DNA of 47,627 nucleotides from the NCBI GenBank assembly GCA_947167215.1, contig CAMVHE010000018.1, positions 1-47,627 on the forward strand. The letters run 5' to 3'. The translations under genes were made by a program, and so were the position numbers. Shown in pieces: positions 22,611 through 30,836 of the stretch. Source of the DNA: an uncultured Clostridia bacterium (lineage in GTDB: Bacteria > Bacillota > Clostridia > Christensenellales > Aristaeellaceae). Numbering within the stretch: position 1 is the stretch's first letter; each line of letters begins with the position of its first letter. The notes beneath the pieces are model-generated. The model had not been told where the DNA came from. It made no database searches and saw nothing but the letters and a program-made list of their open reading frames with translations.

Positions 22611-24104
22611 ATGACCAGCCAGACGCTTCAAAAAGCCCGGGACTTTGAAAAACAGTATATCCCTTTTGTTCCAGAGGAGGAACGTGCGCAGTTCCATGTT
22701 ACGGGCGGCATCGGATGGATCAATGATCCCAACGGTTTTTCAACCTACAAAGGAGAATACCATCTCTTTCACCAGTATTATCCATATGAGCCCATATGGG
22801 GCCCGATGCATTGGGGACATCTGAAAACGCACGACTTCATCCAGTGGGAACGCCTGCCGGCAGCGCTGGCTCCCGATATGCCCTACGACAAAAACGGATG
22901 TTTTTCTGGCAGCGCCATTGAACTGCCGGACGGAAGACAGCTGCTGATGTATACAGGCGTCCGGGAGGAGCGGCATGCAGACGGTTCCACCCGTGCATAC
23001 CAGACCCAGTGCCTTGCAATAGGCGACGGCGTGAATTATGAGAAGCTGGATATCAATCCCGTGCTGACAGAGAAGGATATTCCCCGCGGCAACAGTGCAC
23101 TGGATTTCCGGGATCCGAAGATCTGGAAGGAAGAAGATGCTTATTACGCTGTCATAGGAAACCGCCCCGCGGATGGCAGCGGCTCCGTTCTCATCTTCCG
23201 AAGCGAGGATGCACTCCACTGGCAGCTGCTTGGACCAATGGCTTCCAATCATGGGCAGTATGGCATGATGTGGGAGTGCCCGGACTATTTCAGGCTGGAC
23301 GGGAAAGATGTGCTGCTGGTCAGTCCTCAGGAGATGAGTCCGATCGGTCTCGAATTCCATGCGGGAAATGGCACGGTGTGCATGATCGGCCAGCTCAATG
23401 AGCAGAAGCATCTGATCCGGGAAAATGTACATGCCATCGATTACGGCATTGACTTTTATGCCCCTCAGACGCTGAAGGCATTTGACGGCCGCCGCATCAT
23501 GATTGCATGGATGCAGAACTGGGACACCTCCAGGAGCCAGCCGAAGGGTATCCGGATCTGGGGCCAGATGACATTGCCCAGGGAGCTGAGCATCCGGGAC
23601 GGAAGGCTGATTCAGCAGCCTGTCCGTGAGCTTCAGAATTATTACGGTGAGAAAATCGCCTATCGGAATGTCCCCCTGTCCACGGAGACAATCCTGACCG
23701 GCGTAAGAGGAAGGGTCATTGATTTAACCGTCAATGTCCGGCCTGCCAACGGAAGCGTCATGTACCGTTCCTTCCGGATGAATCTGGCAAAAGACGGAGA
23801 GCATGTAACCACCATCAAGTACAAACCCGAGCAGGGCATTGTACGGGTGGACCGGTCGCGGTGCGGATTCCGGTTTGATATCGTGCATGTGAGGGAATTC
23901 CCGGTTTATTCCAAAAACGGATGTATCAAACTCCGGGCGGTCCTGGACAAACACAGTCTTGAGCTTTTTGTCAATGACGGGGAACAGGCAGCAACTTTTG
24001 TACTGCATACCGATGTTTCCGCGGATGTCATCAGTTTTGAGGCTGACGGTGAAGTCCTCATGGACGTGGAAAAGTATGATCTTGTTTTCAACAGGGATGA
24101 GTAA
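22611..24104 (+). CDS. GH32 beta-fructosidase (sucrose/fructan hydrolase)
   Basis: Enzyme of 497 aa releasing fructose from sucrose or fructo-oligosaccharides. The three catalytic blocks are clear: GIGWINDPNGF with nucleophile Asp39, FRDPK with the transition-state stabiliser Asp168, and WECPD with acid/base Glu222. The N-terminal five-bladed propeller is followed by a C-terminal beta-sandwich (from about 340, including LDKHSLELFVNDGEQAATF). There is no signal peptide, so it acts in the cytosol on imported substrate. The ATG at 22611 is favoured by AGGAAGG 8 bp upstream over the GTG at 22605. Neighbouring fructokinase supports the role. Sucrose versus short fructans cannot be separated; phosphorylated sucrose is unlikely since the transporter is ABC type. 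Confidence 0.92.
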   Translation: MTSQTLQKARDFEKQYIPFVPEEERAQFHVTGGIGWINDPNGFSTYKGEYHLFHQYYPYEPIWGPMHWGHLKTHDFIQWERLPAALAPDMPYDKNGCFSGSAIELPDGRQLLMYTGVREERHADGSTRAYQTQCLAIGDGVNYEKLDINPVLTEKDIPRGNSALDFRDPKIWKEEDAYYAVIGNRPADGSGSVLIFRSEDALHWQLLGPMASNHGQYGMMWECPDYFRLDGKDVLLVSPQEMSPIGLEFHAGNGTVCMIGQLNEQKHLIRENVHAIDYGIDFYAPQTLKAFDGRRIMIAWMQNWDTSRSQPKGIRIWGQMTLPRELSIRDGRLIQQPVRELQNYYGEKIAYRNVPLSTETILTGVRGRVIDLTVNVRPANGSVMYRSFRMNLAKDGEHVTTIKYKPEQGIVRVDRSRCGFRFDIVHVREFPVYSKNGCIKLRAVLDKHSLELFVNDGEQAATFVLHTDVSADVISFEADGEVLMDVEKYDLVFNRDE

Positions 24105-24106
24105 AA

Positions 24107-25093
24107 ATGAAGCATTATGATGTTGTTGCTCTTGGTGAACTGCTGATTGATTTCACTGCGGGCGGAATCAGCGAACAGGGAAACCCTGTCTTTGAAGCCA
24201 ATCCCGGCGGAGCCCCCTGCAATGTCCTTGCCATGCTGCGCAAACTGCAGAAGAACTGCGGTTTTATAGGCAAAGTCGGCAGAGATATGTTCGGAAGCAT
24301 GCTTCGGGAAACGGCTGAGAATGCCGGAATCGACATGAGTGGATTAAGAACGGACGAAAATGTTCATACCACCCTCGCTTTTGTGAGGAATGCTCCCGGT
24401 GGGGAAAGAGATTTCTCCTTTTATCGCAATCCCGGAGCCGATATGATGCTCAGTGAAAGCGAATTATCCATCGAAATGCTGGAGAATACCCGGATTTTTC
24501 ACTTCGGAACCCTTTCTATGACACACGAAGGAGTACGTGCCGCAACAAAAACTGCAGTACAGACTGCAAAGAAAGCGGGGGCCATCATTTCCTTTGACCC
24601 CAATCTGAGGGAACCTCTGTGGAACAGTCCCGAAGAATCCAGAACGCAGATGGAATGGGGACTGCAGAAGAGCGATGTTGTAAAGATCTCGGATAACGAA
24701 ATCGAATTTCTGACCGGAACCGCGGACTTCTATAAAGGAGCCGCCATCCTGCTGGAAAAATACCCCAATATCCGCCTGCTGAATGTTACAGCCGGCCCGG
24801 GCGGCAGTTATGCTTTTTACCGGGATCTCCAGGTTTTTGTACCGGGTTTCCTGCTCGGAGGGACCATCGAAACCACAGGAGCGGGAGATACTTTCTGCGC
24901 CTGCGTATTGAACTATATTCTGGAACACGGCCTTATGGAGCTTTCCGAGGAACAGCTGAGAAGGATGCTTCGTTTTGCCAATGCAGCGGCTTACCTGGTC
25001 ACCACCAGAAAAGGTGCCATCCGTTCCATGCCGGAGCGGTGCCAGGTAGAAGACCTGCTGCGGAACAACGGATTTGAAAGCGACATTATCTAA
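24107..25093 (+). CDS. Fructokinase (PfkB/ribokinase family)
   Basis: Cytosolic kinase of 328 aa that phosphorylates fructose with ATP to fructose 6-phosphate. PfkB family marks are seen: ALGELLIDFTAGG at the start, NPGGAPCNVLAMLRKL (residues 32-47, sugar-binding), FDPNLREPLW (163-172), and the anion-hole motif TTGAGDTFCACVL with the catalytic base Asp261. The start is 2 bp after the GH32 stop, with AGGGATGAG upstream, so the two are coupled. It consumes the fructose freed by GH32. Other PfkB sugar kinases cannot be fully excluded, but length and context agree with ScrK-type fructokinase. Confidence 0.9.
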   Translation: MKHYDVVALGELLIDFTAGGISEQGNPVFEANPGGAPCNVLAMLRKLQKNCGFIGKVGRDMFGSMLRETAENAGIDMSGLRTDENVHTTLAFVRNAPGGERDFSFYRNPGADMMLSESELSIEMLENTRIFHFGTLSMTHEGVRAATKTAVQTAKKAGAIISFDPNLREPLWNSPEESRTQMEWGLQKSDVVKISDNEIEFLTGTADFYKGAAILLEKYPNIRLLNVTAGPGGSYAFYRDLQVFVPGFLLGGTIETTGAGDTFCACVLNYILEHGLMELSEEQLRRMLRFANAAAYLVTTRKGAIRSMPERCQVEDLLRNNGFESDII

Positions 25094-25165
25094 CCGAACC
25101 TATTTTCATGGCGGAGACCACTCCACATCATGGCCATCCGCACATTCAAAAAGGAGGATATTGAT

Positions 25166-25275
25166 CCGCAGACTCGCGGTGCGGCAGTGTGGAGACCTGT
25201 CGTAATGCGGTTCGCTCAATGTTTGGAGCGACGCGAGGCAGCCGGTAAGGAAGCCGGCTGTCAGAGTAGACCGTT
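25166..25275 (+). other. Structured GC-rich insertion between Shine-Dalgarno site and msmX-like start
   Basis: An AAAAAGGAGG site (25148-25157) is followed by ATATTGAT, then about 110 nt that form several hairpins: CCGCA/TGCGG (25166-25184), TCGCTC/GAGCGA (25212-25231) and CAGCCGG/CCGGCTG (25239-25260), ending 15 nt before the ATG at 25276. No ribosome site lies next to that ATG, and an in-frame stop (25267-25269) excludes earlier starts. It looks like an inserted small element, perhaps an IS200/IS605-derived one since TTGAT precedes it, or a conserved leader RNA. Confidence 0.45.
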
Positions 25276-26430
25276 ATGTCTAATGTTGTGCTTAAAGGTA
25301 TCAAGAAAGTCTATGACGGCAATGTGTTGGCTGTTTATGATGTAAATCTTGAGATTAAAGACAAGGAATTTATTGTTCTGGTTGGACCGTCCGGCTGCGG
25401 AAAGTCCACTACCCTGCGTATGGTCGCCGGCCTCGAAGATATTTCTGAGGGCGAACTGTACATCGATGGCAGACTGTGCAACGACGTTGCACCGAAGGAT
25501 CGCGATATTGCCATGGTTTTCCAGAACTATGCGCTGTATCCTCATCTGACGGTCTATGACAACATGGCTTTCGCACTGAAGCTGCGCAAGACTCCCAAGA
25601 ATGTCATTGACAAGAAGGTCCGGGAAGTTGCCGAGATCCTGGGCATCACGCAGTATCTTGACCGCAAGCCCAAAGCGCTGTCCGGCGGCCAGCGTCAGCG
25701 TGTGGCCATCGGCCGTGCCATGGTTCGCGACCCGAAGGTTTTCCTAATGGATGAACCGCTGTCCAACCTGGATGCCAAGCTTCGTAACCAGATGCGCGCT
25801 GAGATCATCAAGCTCCGTCAGCGCATCAATACGACCTTCATGTACGTTACGCATGACCAGACGGAAGCCATGACGCTGGGCGACCGGATCGTCATTATGA
25901 AAGACGGCTATGTCAACCAGATCGGCACGCCTGTTGAAGTGTTTAACAAGCCTGTCAATCTGTTTGTTGCCGGCTTTATCGGCATGCCGGTCATGAATTT
26001 CTTTGACGGCTGCAAGCTGCTTCTGGAAAATGATGTCTATTATGCAGAAATTCGCGGCGTCCGCTTTAAGCTGGACGAGTTCCAGCAGAAAGCCCTGCAT
26101 CAGAACAACCAGAAAGCCTGTGATATTGTCGCCGGTATCCGTCCCCAGCATATTACCGTCGGCGAGGGCGAACTGACCGCTCTGATCGAAGTATCTGAAA
26201 TGCTTGGCACCGAAGTGAATCTCCATACCCGCAGCGGAAACGATGAGGTGGTCATGGTAATCCCCACGGTGGACCTTGCCGTAGATGTATCCATGGGCAA
26301 GACCATTCATTTCACCACGCAGCCCAGACTGATTCAGCTGTTTGATAAGAGCACCGGAAATAACCTGGTCTGGTTTGATGAGGCATCTTCCAAGGCAAAC
26401 GCACCCATGTGCAAGGAATACAACTTCTAA
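25276..26430 (+). CDS. msmX: MsmX/UgpC-type sugar ABC transporter ATPase
   Basis: ATPase of 384 aa that powers sugar importers. Walker A GPSGCGKST (37-45), Q-loop FQNYALYP (82-89), signature LSGGQRQR (135-142), Walker B VFLMDE and the switch histidine in THDQTEAM are all intact. The C-terminal 140 residues form the OB-type regulatory domain of the MalK/MsmX group (GIRPQHITVGEGEL, near 290-300). It is the only such ATPase in the window, while three importers here lack one. In B. subtilis a single MsmX serves many importers; I infer the same here. Its start codon has no Shine-Dalgarno site nearby because of the structured segment just upstream. Confidence 0.94.
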   Translation: MSNVVLKGIKKVYDGNVLAVYDVNLEIKDKEFIVLVGPSGCGKSTTLRMVAGLEDISEGELYIDGRLCNDVAPKDRDIAMVFQNYALYPHLTVYDNMAFALKLRKTPKNVIDKKVREVAEILGITQYLDRKPKALSGGQRQRVAIGRAMVRDPKVFLMDEPLSNLDAKLRNQMRAEIIKLRQRINTTFMYVTHDQTEAMTLGDRIVIMKDGYVNQIGTPVEVFNKPVNLFVAGFIGMPVMNFFDGCKLLLENDVYYAEIRGVRFKLDEFQQKALHQNNQKACDIVAGIRPQHITVGEGELTALIEVSEMLGTEVNLHTRSGNDEVVMVIPTVDLAVDVSMGKTIHFTTQPRLIQLFDKSTGNNLVWFDEASSKANAPMCKEYNF

Positions 26431-26444
26431 TTAAAAACTGCTGC

Positions 26445-26482
26445 AGCCGAAAGTAGGGTTTTCTCCCGCTTTCGGCTTTTTT
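26445..26482 (+). terminator. Intrinsic terminator of the sucrose/fructan-msmX operon
   Basis: Stem AGCCGAAAG / CTTTCGGCT with a 15 nt loop, followed by six T, starting 15 bp after the ATPase stop. Confidence 0.85.
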
Positions 26483-26618
26483 CACTGAACGCAGTCTGCC
26501 CGGATCATAAAGCGGAAACCGCAGGCCGTGGCAAAAAGGGCCTCCGGTATGATAAAATACGGGAGACACGCTGCACTGCGCTGATACCCATAACTGCCAG
26601 ATAACCGGAGGAAGGAAA

Positions 26619-28538
26619 ATGCCTGAACTTTACTACAGAGATGCCATGAAACAGGGGCTGAAAGCATATCATGCCTGTGTCGCCGCAGGGGAATACCCCT
26701 ATCTTCCAGTGCTTGATGAAATTCTGCCTTCTGAAAGGAGTGCAGCAGGCCAGAATCAGGGCCTGATTTCTATCCCTGCAGAATTTATCACAGGGACAAA
26801 AACCAGAGGGCGCACCAATGCTTTTGCACGGAACTTTATGCCGCTGATGAAGGAAGGAACCGAGTTTTCGCAGAAATGGGAACGTTTATGCCATTCTCAT
26901 CTGACCGAAGGCATCCGTGACCCGATCAAGGCATACGAATATCTGAACAGATACTATGTGGAAGAAGGAAACAAGCGTGTCAGCGTCCTGAAATACTTTG
27001 GTGCAGTCACTGTCTACGCACAGGTAACCCGAATCATGCCTGAAAACATGGATACGGAGGAAAGCAGACGGTACCTCGAATATCTGGATTTTTATCGGGT
27101 AAGCGGCATTAACTATATTGAGCTCTCAGGAAAAGGTGGATATGACAGGCTGCAGAAACTGACAGGGAAAAATCGTGGAGAAAAGTGGACCGATGATGAC
27201 CGCAACCATTTTTCTTCCGCCTATCATTCCTTCAGCCAGGCGTATAAGGATGTATGCGGAACAAGAATAACCATTCCCATGGCAGATGCAATGCTTTCCT
27301 ACCTGGAAATATACGGGTATCCATCCATCTTTGAAAAAAGCCGGGCAACCCTCCATGATGAAATCACGGGCATGTGGGAGGAAATACGCCTTCATACAGA
27401 GGAGTCTCCGATTGAACTGAAGACAGAACCGGTAGATGAACGAAAGCGCGGCCTGCTTTCCCGGGTCATCCTATCGAATCAGACCGTCAGGGTTGCCTTT
27501 ATTTATGATAAGACCCCGGCTGACTCTGCCTGGGCGAAAGAGCATGAAGCAGGAAGGCTTGCCGTACAGGAAAAAATGGGCGGCAGGGTGGAAACCCGTG
27601 CCTACGGAAATGCAATGCTGTCCGGCGGCAGGGAAACCATCGAAAAAGCCATGGAAGATGGCTGCAAAGTGGTGTTTGCAACTTCTCCGCGGCTGCTTCA
27701 CGCCAGTCTGCAGGCAGCTGTGGAACATCCAGAGGCTGCAGTATTCACCTGTGCCCTCAACCAGTCCCATCGTTATATCCGCGCCTATTATCCGCGCATC
27801 TTTGAGGCTAAATTCCTTGTAGGCGCCATTGCAGGCGCCATGGCAGAAGAGGAGAAAATAGGATATATCTGCGACTATCCCATCTATGGACAGGTGGCTG
27901 GCATCAATGCCTTTGCCCTTGGCGCACAGACGGTGAACCCAAGAATAAAGGTAGTGCTGGAATGGTCTGCAGTTGCGGGGATCCAGGAGGCAAGAAAAAG
28001 GCTCCGGGACAGGGGAATCCGATTGATTTCCGATCTGGATATGACTTTGCAGGATGAGGGCGGTCATGCTCAGGGACTGACTGTATATGAAGAAAACGGA
28101 ATCCGAAAGCTGGCAGCGCCTCTTTGGAAATGGGATGTATATTATGAAAAAATGCTGCGGCGACTTCTGGATAACACAGCAAGAGAAGAGTATGAAGTGA
28201 GCAGCAAGGCACTCAATTATTATTGGGGAATGGCGGCGGGAGTAGCGGATATATGGTGCTCAGAAGAAGTACCGGCTGGAGTGCGTAAGCTGGTATCGAT
28301 TCTGAAGGACAGCATCTGCCGGGAATCCTTCAACCCGTTTAACATTCCACTGTATGATCAGGCTGGCAGCAAAGTGAAGGGGGATCAAAACAGCCTTACA
28401 CCGGAACAGATCATGAACATGGACTGGCTGGTTGAAAATATTGAAGGGAGCATCCCCAAATTCGAAGAGCTGCAGCCCTACAGTAAGGTTACGGTAAGTA
28501 TCATGGGGGTAGACTCTTCCCTGGACCCCAAGCATTAA
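26619..28538 (+). CDS. Cytosolic protein with ParB-like motif and BMP-family ligand-binding domain
   Basis: 639 aa without signal peptide or lipobox, ATG preceded by GGAGGAAGG. Residues 40-130 contain a segment like the ParB/Srx fold: a polar ILPSERSAAGQ stretch, then DPIKAYEYLNRYYVEEGNKR and VSVLKYFGA; the GNKR site (117-120) corresponds to the nucleotide-binding GxHR of that fold. Middle residues 140-280 are helical and unassigned. From about 289 (VRVAFIYDKTPADSAWAKEH) to 480 it resembles BMP/PnrA-type nucleoside-binding proteins and the regulator Med, ending with a 150-residue helical part. Absence of an export signal means the binding domain works inside the cell, probably as a sensor. 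It stands alone, with its own terminator. Confidence 0.7.
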   Translation: MPELYYRDAMKQGLKAYHACVAAGEYPYLPVLDEILPSERSAAGQNQGLISIPAEFITGTKTRGRTNAFARNFMPLMKEGTEFSQKWERLCHSHLTEGIRDPIKAYEYLNRYYVEEGNKRVSVLKYFGAVTVYAQVTRIMPENMDTEESRRYLEYLDFYRVSGINYIELSGKGGYDRLQKLTGKNRGEKWTDDDRNHFSSAYHSFSQAYKDVCGTRITIPMADAMLSYLEIYGYPSIFEKSRATLHDEITGMWEEIRLHTEESPIELKTEPVDERKRGLLSRVILSNQTVRVAFIYDKTPADSAWAKEHEAGRLAVQEKMGGRVETRAYGNAMLSGGRETIEKAMEDGCKVVFATSPRLLHASLQAAVEHPEAAVFTCALNQSHRYIRAYYPRIFEAKFLVGAIAGAMAEEEKIGYICDYPIYGQVAGINAFALGAQTVNPRIKVVLEWSAVAGIQEARKRLRDRGIRLISDLDMTLQDEGGHAQGLTVYEENGIRKLAAPLWKWDVYYEKMLRRLLDNTAREEYEVSSKALNYYWGMAAGVADIWCSEEVPAGVRKLVSILKDSICRESFNPFNIPLYDQAGSKVKGDQNSLTPEQIMNMDWLVENIEGSIPKFEELQPYSKVTVSIMGVDSSLDPKH

Positions 28539-28547
28539 CGGCATCAC

Positions 28548-28578
28548 AAACGGGCTTCCTTCTGAGGAAAGCCCGTTT
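28548..28578 (+). terminator. Hairpin terminator after the BMP-like gene
   Basis: Perfect 10 bp stem AAACGGGCTT / AAGCCCGTTT with an 11 nt loop, followed by a pyrimidine-rich tail (CCTGTCTTCTTC). The T run is imperfect. The remaining part of 28579-28823 shows no gene; a TATAAT at 28732-28737 could be the -10 of the next gene, without a clear -35. Confidence 0.65.
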
Positions 28579-28823
28579 CCTGTCTTCTTCATTGTTGGGC
28601 GGAGAAGTTTCCGGATCTGTAAAGCGCAGGAAACGTAAAAAAGCCTGCAATAACAGCGGAATATCCCGGCGTCTTTCCTCCGTCCAATCTGTGCTGTTCT
28701 TCCGGTGCTGGTGTTTATGCTGAAACCTGATTATAATTACTGCATCCGCTTATATGAGAGCGGTACCTGCAGCTATTCTGCCTGTGCCGCCCCCTCCATT
28801 GTCAACAAGAAAGGAACGACTGC

Positions 28824-29582
28824 ATGGACACGCTTTTCCTCGATTCCTCCGAGAAAATGCGGTATATTGCCGTACGGGGACAAGGTTCCCGTCTCCATTT
28901 CCGGATGGCGTCAGTGCTTGCCACGGAGCCCAAGGTGCAGGGGGAAATCAACCCGGGAGATGCCATGACCGGTATCGCCCTCAACCGGACAGGCCGGCGT
29001 GCCTATTTCCCGATGGTCTGGTCCCGCCGTGCTCCGGATGCCCATCTGGAGGCCTTTTTCGATCCCATCCGGGTCCCGCCGGCGGAATGGCAGGAAAACC
29101 TGGAAAGCCGGCGCTGCATCCTCCCCTGTTCCTGGTACTATGTCATGAACCAGGGACTCAACGGCAATTTCAATCCCTCCTTCTTCCGGGAGGACTATGC
29201 TGCAATGGACGACCGGTTCTGCGTCCGGTTTCAAGCATCCCGCCCTGAACCCCCGAAAAAAGCCGGAAGGAAGCGGAAAGGCCCCCCTCCGGAGCCTTCC
29301 GAGGAAGCCAAAGCGCCTAGTGAGGAGCCGGTCATGTATTTTGCCGGCGTCTACCGGGTTGTAGAATATAAGGAAATCCGTTATCCCGCTTTCACCCTGC
29401 TGACCCGGCCCGTAAAAGAACGGCATCGGAGTTTCTCCGACCGGCAGCCGATCCTTCTTCCCGAAGAATGCATTGATGACTGGATTTCCCCGGAGACGGA
29501 CCCCCTCGAAACCGTAAAGCACGCCCTCGACGGTTTCACCTATGAAGATGTCACCTGTGACTCTCCCGTTTCCTCCCGCTGA
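28824..29582 (+). CDS. SRAP-like protein (HMCES/YedK family) without recognisable catalytic residues
   Basis: 252 aa. Several blocks match SOS-response-associated peptidase proteins, which form a covalent link to abasic DNA: RRCILPCSWYYVMN (normally RRCLxPxxGFYEW), YFAGVYRV, FTLLTRPV, and SDRQPILLPEECIDDWI (normally HDRMPVILP). However the protein begins MDTLFLDS, not the invariant Met-Cys, and the usual Glu of the GFYEW block and the His of the HDRMP block are replaced (YYV, FSDRQ). A proline- and lysine-rich insert (PPKKAGRKRKGPPPEPSEEA) sits near 155. If real, it can bind DNA but not link to it by the known chemistry. The start has AAAGGA upstream; I see no in-frame alternative starting Met-Cys. 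Confidence 0.6.
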   Translation: MDTLFLDSSEKMRYIAVRGQGSRLHFRMASVLATEPKVQGEINPGDAMTGIALNRTGRRAYFPMVWSRRAPDAHLEAFFDPIRVPPAEWQENLESRRCILPCSWYYVMNQGLNGNFNPSFFREDYAAMDDRFCVRFQASRPEPPKKAGRKRKGPPPEPSEEAKAPSEEPVMYFAGVYRVVEYKEIRYPAFTLLTRPVKERHRSFSDRQPILLPEECIDDWISPETDPLETVKHALDGFTYEDVTCDSPVSSR

Positions 29583-29655
29583 AACACTGCTTCTTTTCCT
29601 GCTCCGCAGAAATGAAGTTTCCTCCTGCCATAACGGCAAAAGCCTGAATTACAGA

Positions 29656-29717
29656 AAGCCTGCTTTGAAAGATTCCCGGCTGAACGGGCAATGCTTTCAA
29701 AGCAGGCTTTTCTTCTT
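29656..29717. terminator. Bidirectional terminator with 16 bp stem
   Basis: Perfect stem AAGCCTGCTTTGAAAG / CTTTCAAAGCAGGCTT around a 22 nt loop, followed by TTCTTCTTT on the plus side. It separates the SRAP-like gene from the convergent araC gene. Confidence 0.8.
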
Positions 29718-29806
29718 TCCGGCACTCTCCTCCGTCTTTCCGGCAGCCGGACTGAGAAGGGGCCGTCGATGATCCTCCCTCAGGTCTCCTGCCGGAGCCG
29801 GTCCTG

Positions 29807-30706
29807 TCACTCCTGCTGCAGGCAGCCTGCCCTGTATGCGGCGGGCGTGGTCCCGGTGGTTTTCCTGAAGGCACGGATAAAGGTGGCCATACTGTTGAAC
29901 CCGGCCTGGCAACAGGCCTCCTGGAGGTTTTTCCCTTGAATCAGGAGCTTCTGGGCACATACAACACGGCGCTTGGTGATGTAATCTGCAGGCGTGGTAT
30001 TGAACCAGCGTTTGAACTGCCGGGAAAGGTATTCCCTGCTGTAGAAAAAATGGTGTGCAATCTCGTCAATGCTTTCGATTGCCGCAAAATTCTCGTCCAT
30101 CCAGCGCTGAATTTCCCGGATCTTCGGCGGGAGCAGCGCTTCCGGCTCGCTCTGGGTATAGGCTCCGCGGTTCAGCCAGTAAAACAGGCGAAGCACAAGC
30201 GCAATCGCATGAACATTTTCGAGCGCATCCTCGGGCCGGGATAAGGCCTGGTCCAGGGACTCCAGAAGGTGAAACAGCCTCTCCACATCGGCCGGGGAAG
30301 GATGAATCACAAAATGCGCACCGTCCTTCCGGTTCAGGAAATCCGCAAGGATACCGCTTTTCCAGGTATCGAAGGCATCCGGAAAAAGGTAGAAAACGTG
30401 GCGCGTATAATGCGTTGCATCGCCGTCGATCATGGACATATGCAGGTGGTGGGGCGGAATGAGAATAATATCCCCGCTCTGGGGACGCCAGGCATCCTGT
30501 TCGCAAATATACCGGATACTCCCTTCCACAAAGAAGAGAAGCTCAAAATACTCATGGTAATGCAGATGTGCAGGAAAGGTATTTCTGTCATAGTCCGTAC
30601 TTCGGAAAGAATAATACAGGGAATCATTGATATTGTTTGCACGCCAGTTCGTCGTTTCCTGAAAGTGCGGCACCTCGGCCGCAGGATAGTACTTTATCAG
30701 CTGCAT
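29807..30706 (-). CDS. AraC-family transcriptional regulator of the sulfatase operon
   Basis: Regulator of 299 aa. The start MQLIKYYPAAE (ATG 30704-30706) was chosen because a GGGGG site lies upstream; the GTG at 30727 has none. A cupin sensor domain is seen in the N-terminal half (FPAHLHYHEYFELLFFVEGS, then SGDIILIPPHHLHMS). The C-terminal double helix-turn-helix reads ESIDEIAHHFFYSREYLSRQ and NLQEACCQAGFNSMATFIRA, followed by the family end TGTTPAAYR. It is divergent from the seven-gene operon at 30837 and likely activates it through the direct repeats in between. Confidence 0.93.
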   Translation of the reverse strand: MQLIKYYPAAEVPHFQETTNWRANNINDSLYYSFRSTDYDRNTFPAHLHYHEYFELLFFVEGSIRYICEQDAWRPQSGDIILIPPHHLHMSMIDGDATHYTRHVFYLFPDAFDTWKSGILADFLNRKDGAHFVIHPSPADVERLFHLLESLDQALSRPEDALENVHAIALVLRLFYWLNRGAYTQSEPEALLPPKIREIQRWMDENFAAIESIDEIAHHFFYSREYLSRQFKRWFNTTPADYITKRRVVCAQKLLIQGKNLQEACCQAGFNSMATFIRAFRKTTGTTPAAYRAGCLQQE

Positions 30707-30730
30707 CCCGTCTTTCCCCCTTTGCACAGG

Positions 30731-30792
30731 TCACAAACTGATCATTATTGATCACAAAACTTGTAGAAATGTCATTTTATGATATGTATAAT
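30731..30792 (+). promoter_or_regulatory. Promoter with tandem AraC-type sites
   Basis: Direct repeats TCACAAA at 30731-30737 and 30752-30758, exactly 21 bp apart, with the second next to the -35. Between them TGATCA occurs twice (30739-30744 and 30749-30754). The promoter has a weak -35 TTGTAG (30762-30767), a long 19 bp spacer and a perfect -10 TATAAT (30787-30792). Two-turn repeats beside a weak -35 are the usual AraC activation layout. Confidence 0.68.
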
Positions 30793-30836
30793 GAAGCATA
30801 TCAGAAACGGCAGGATCCGTCAATGAGGAGGGAAAC

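Noticed and set aside
25130-25345. A 71-codon plus-strand frame through the msmX leader
   Set aside because: It overlaps the msmX start in another frame and contains the ribosome site and hairpins; composition is not protein-like.
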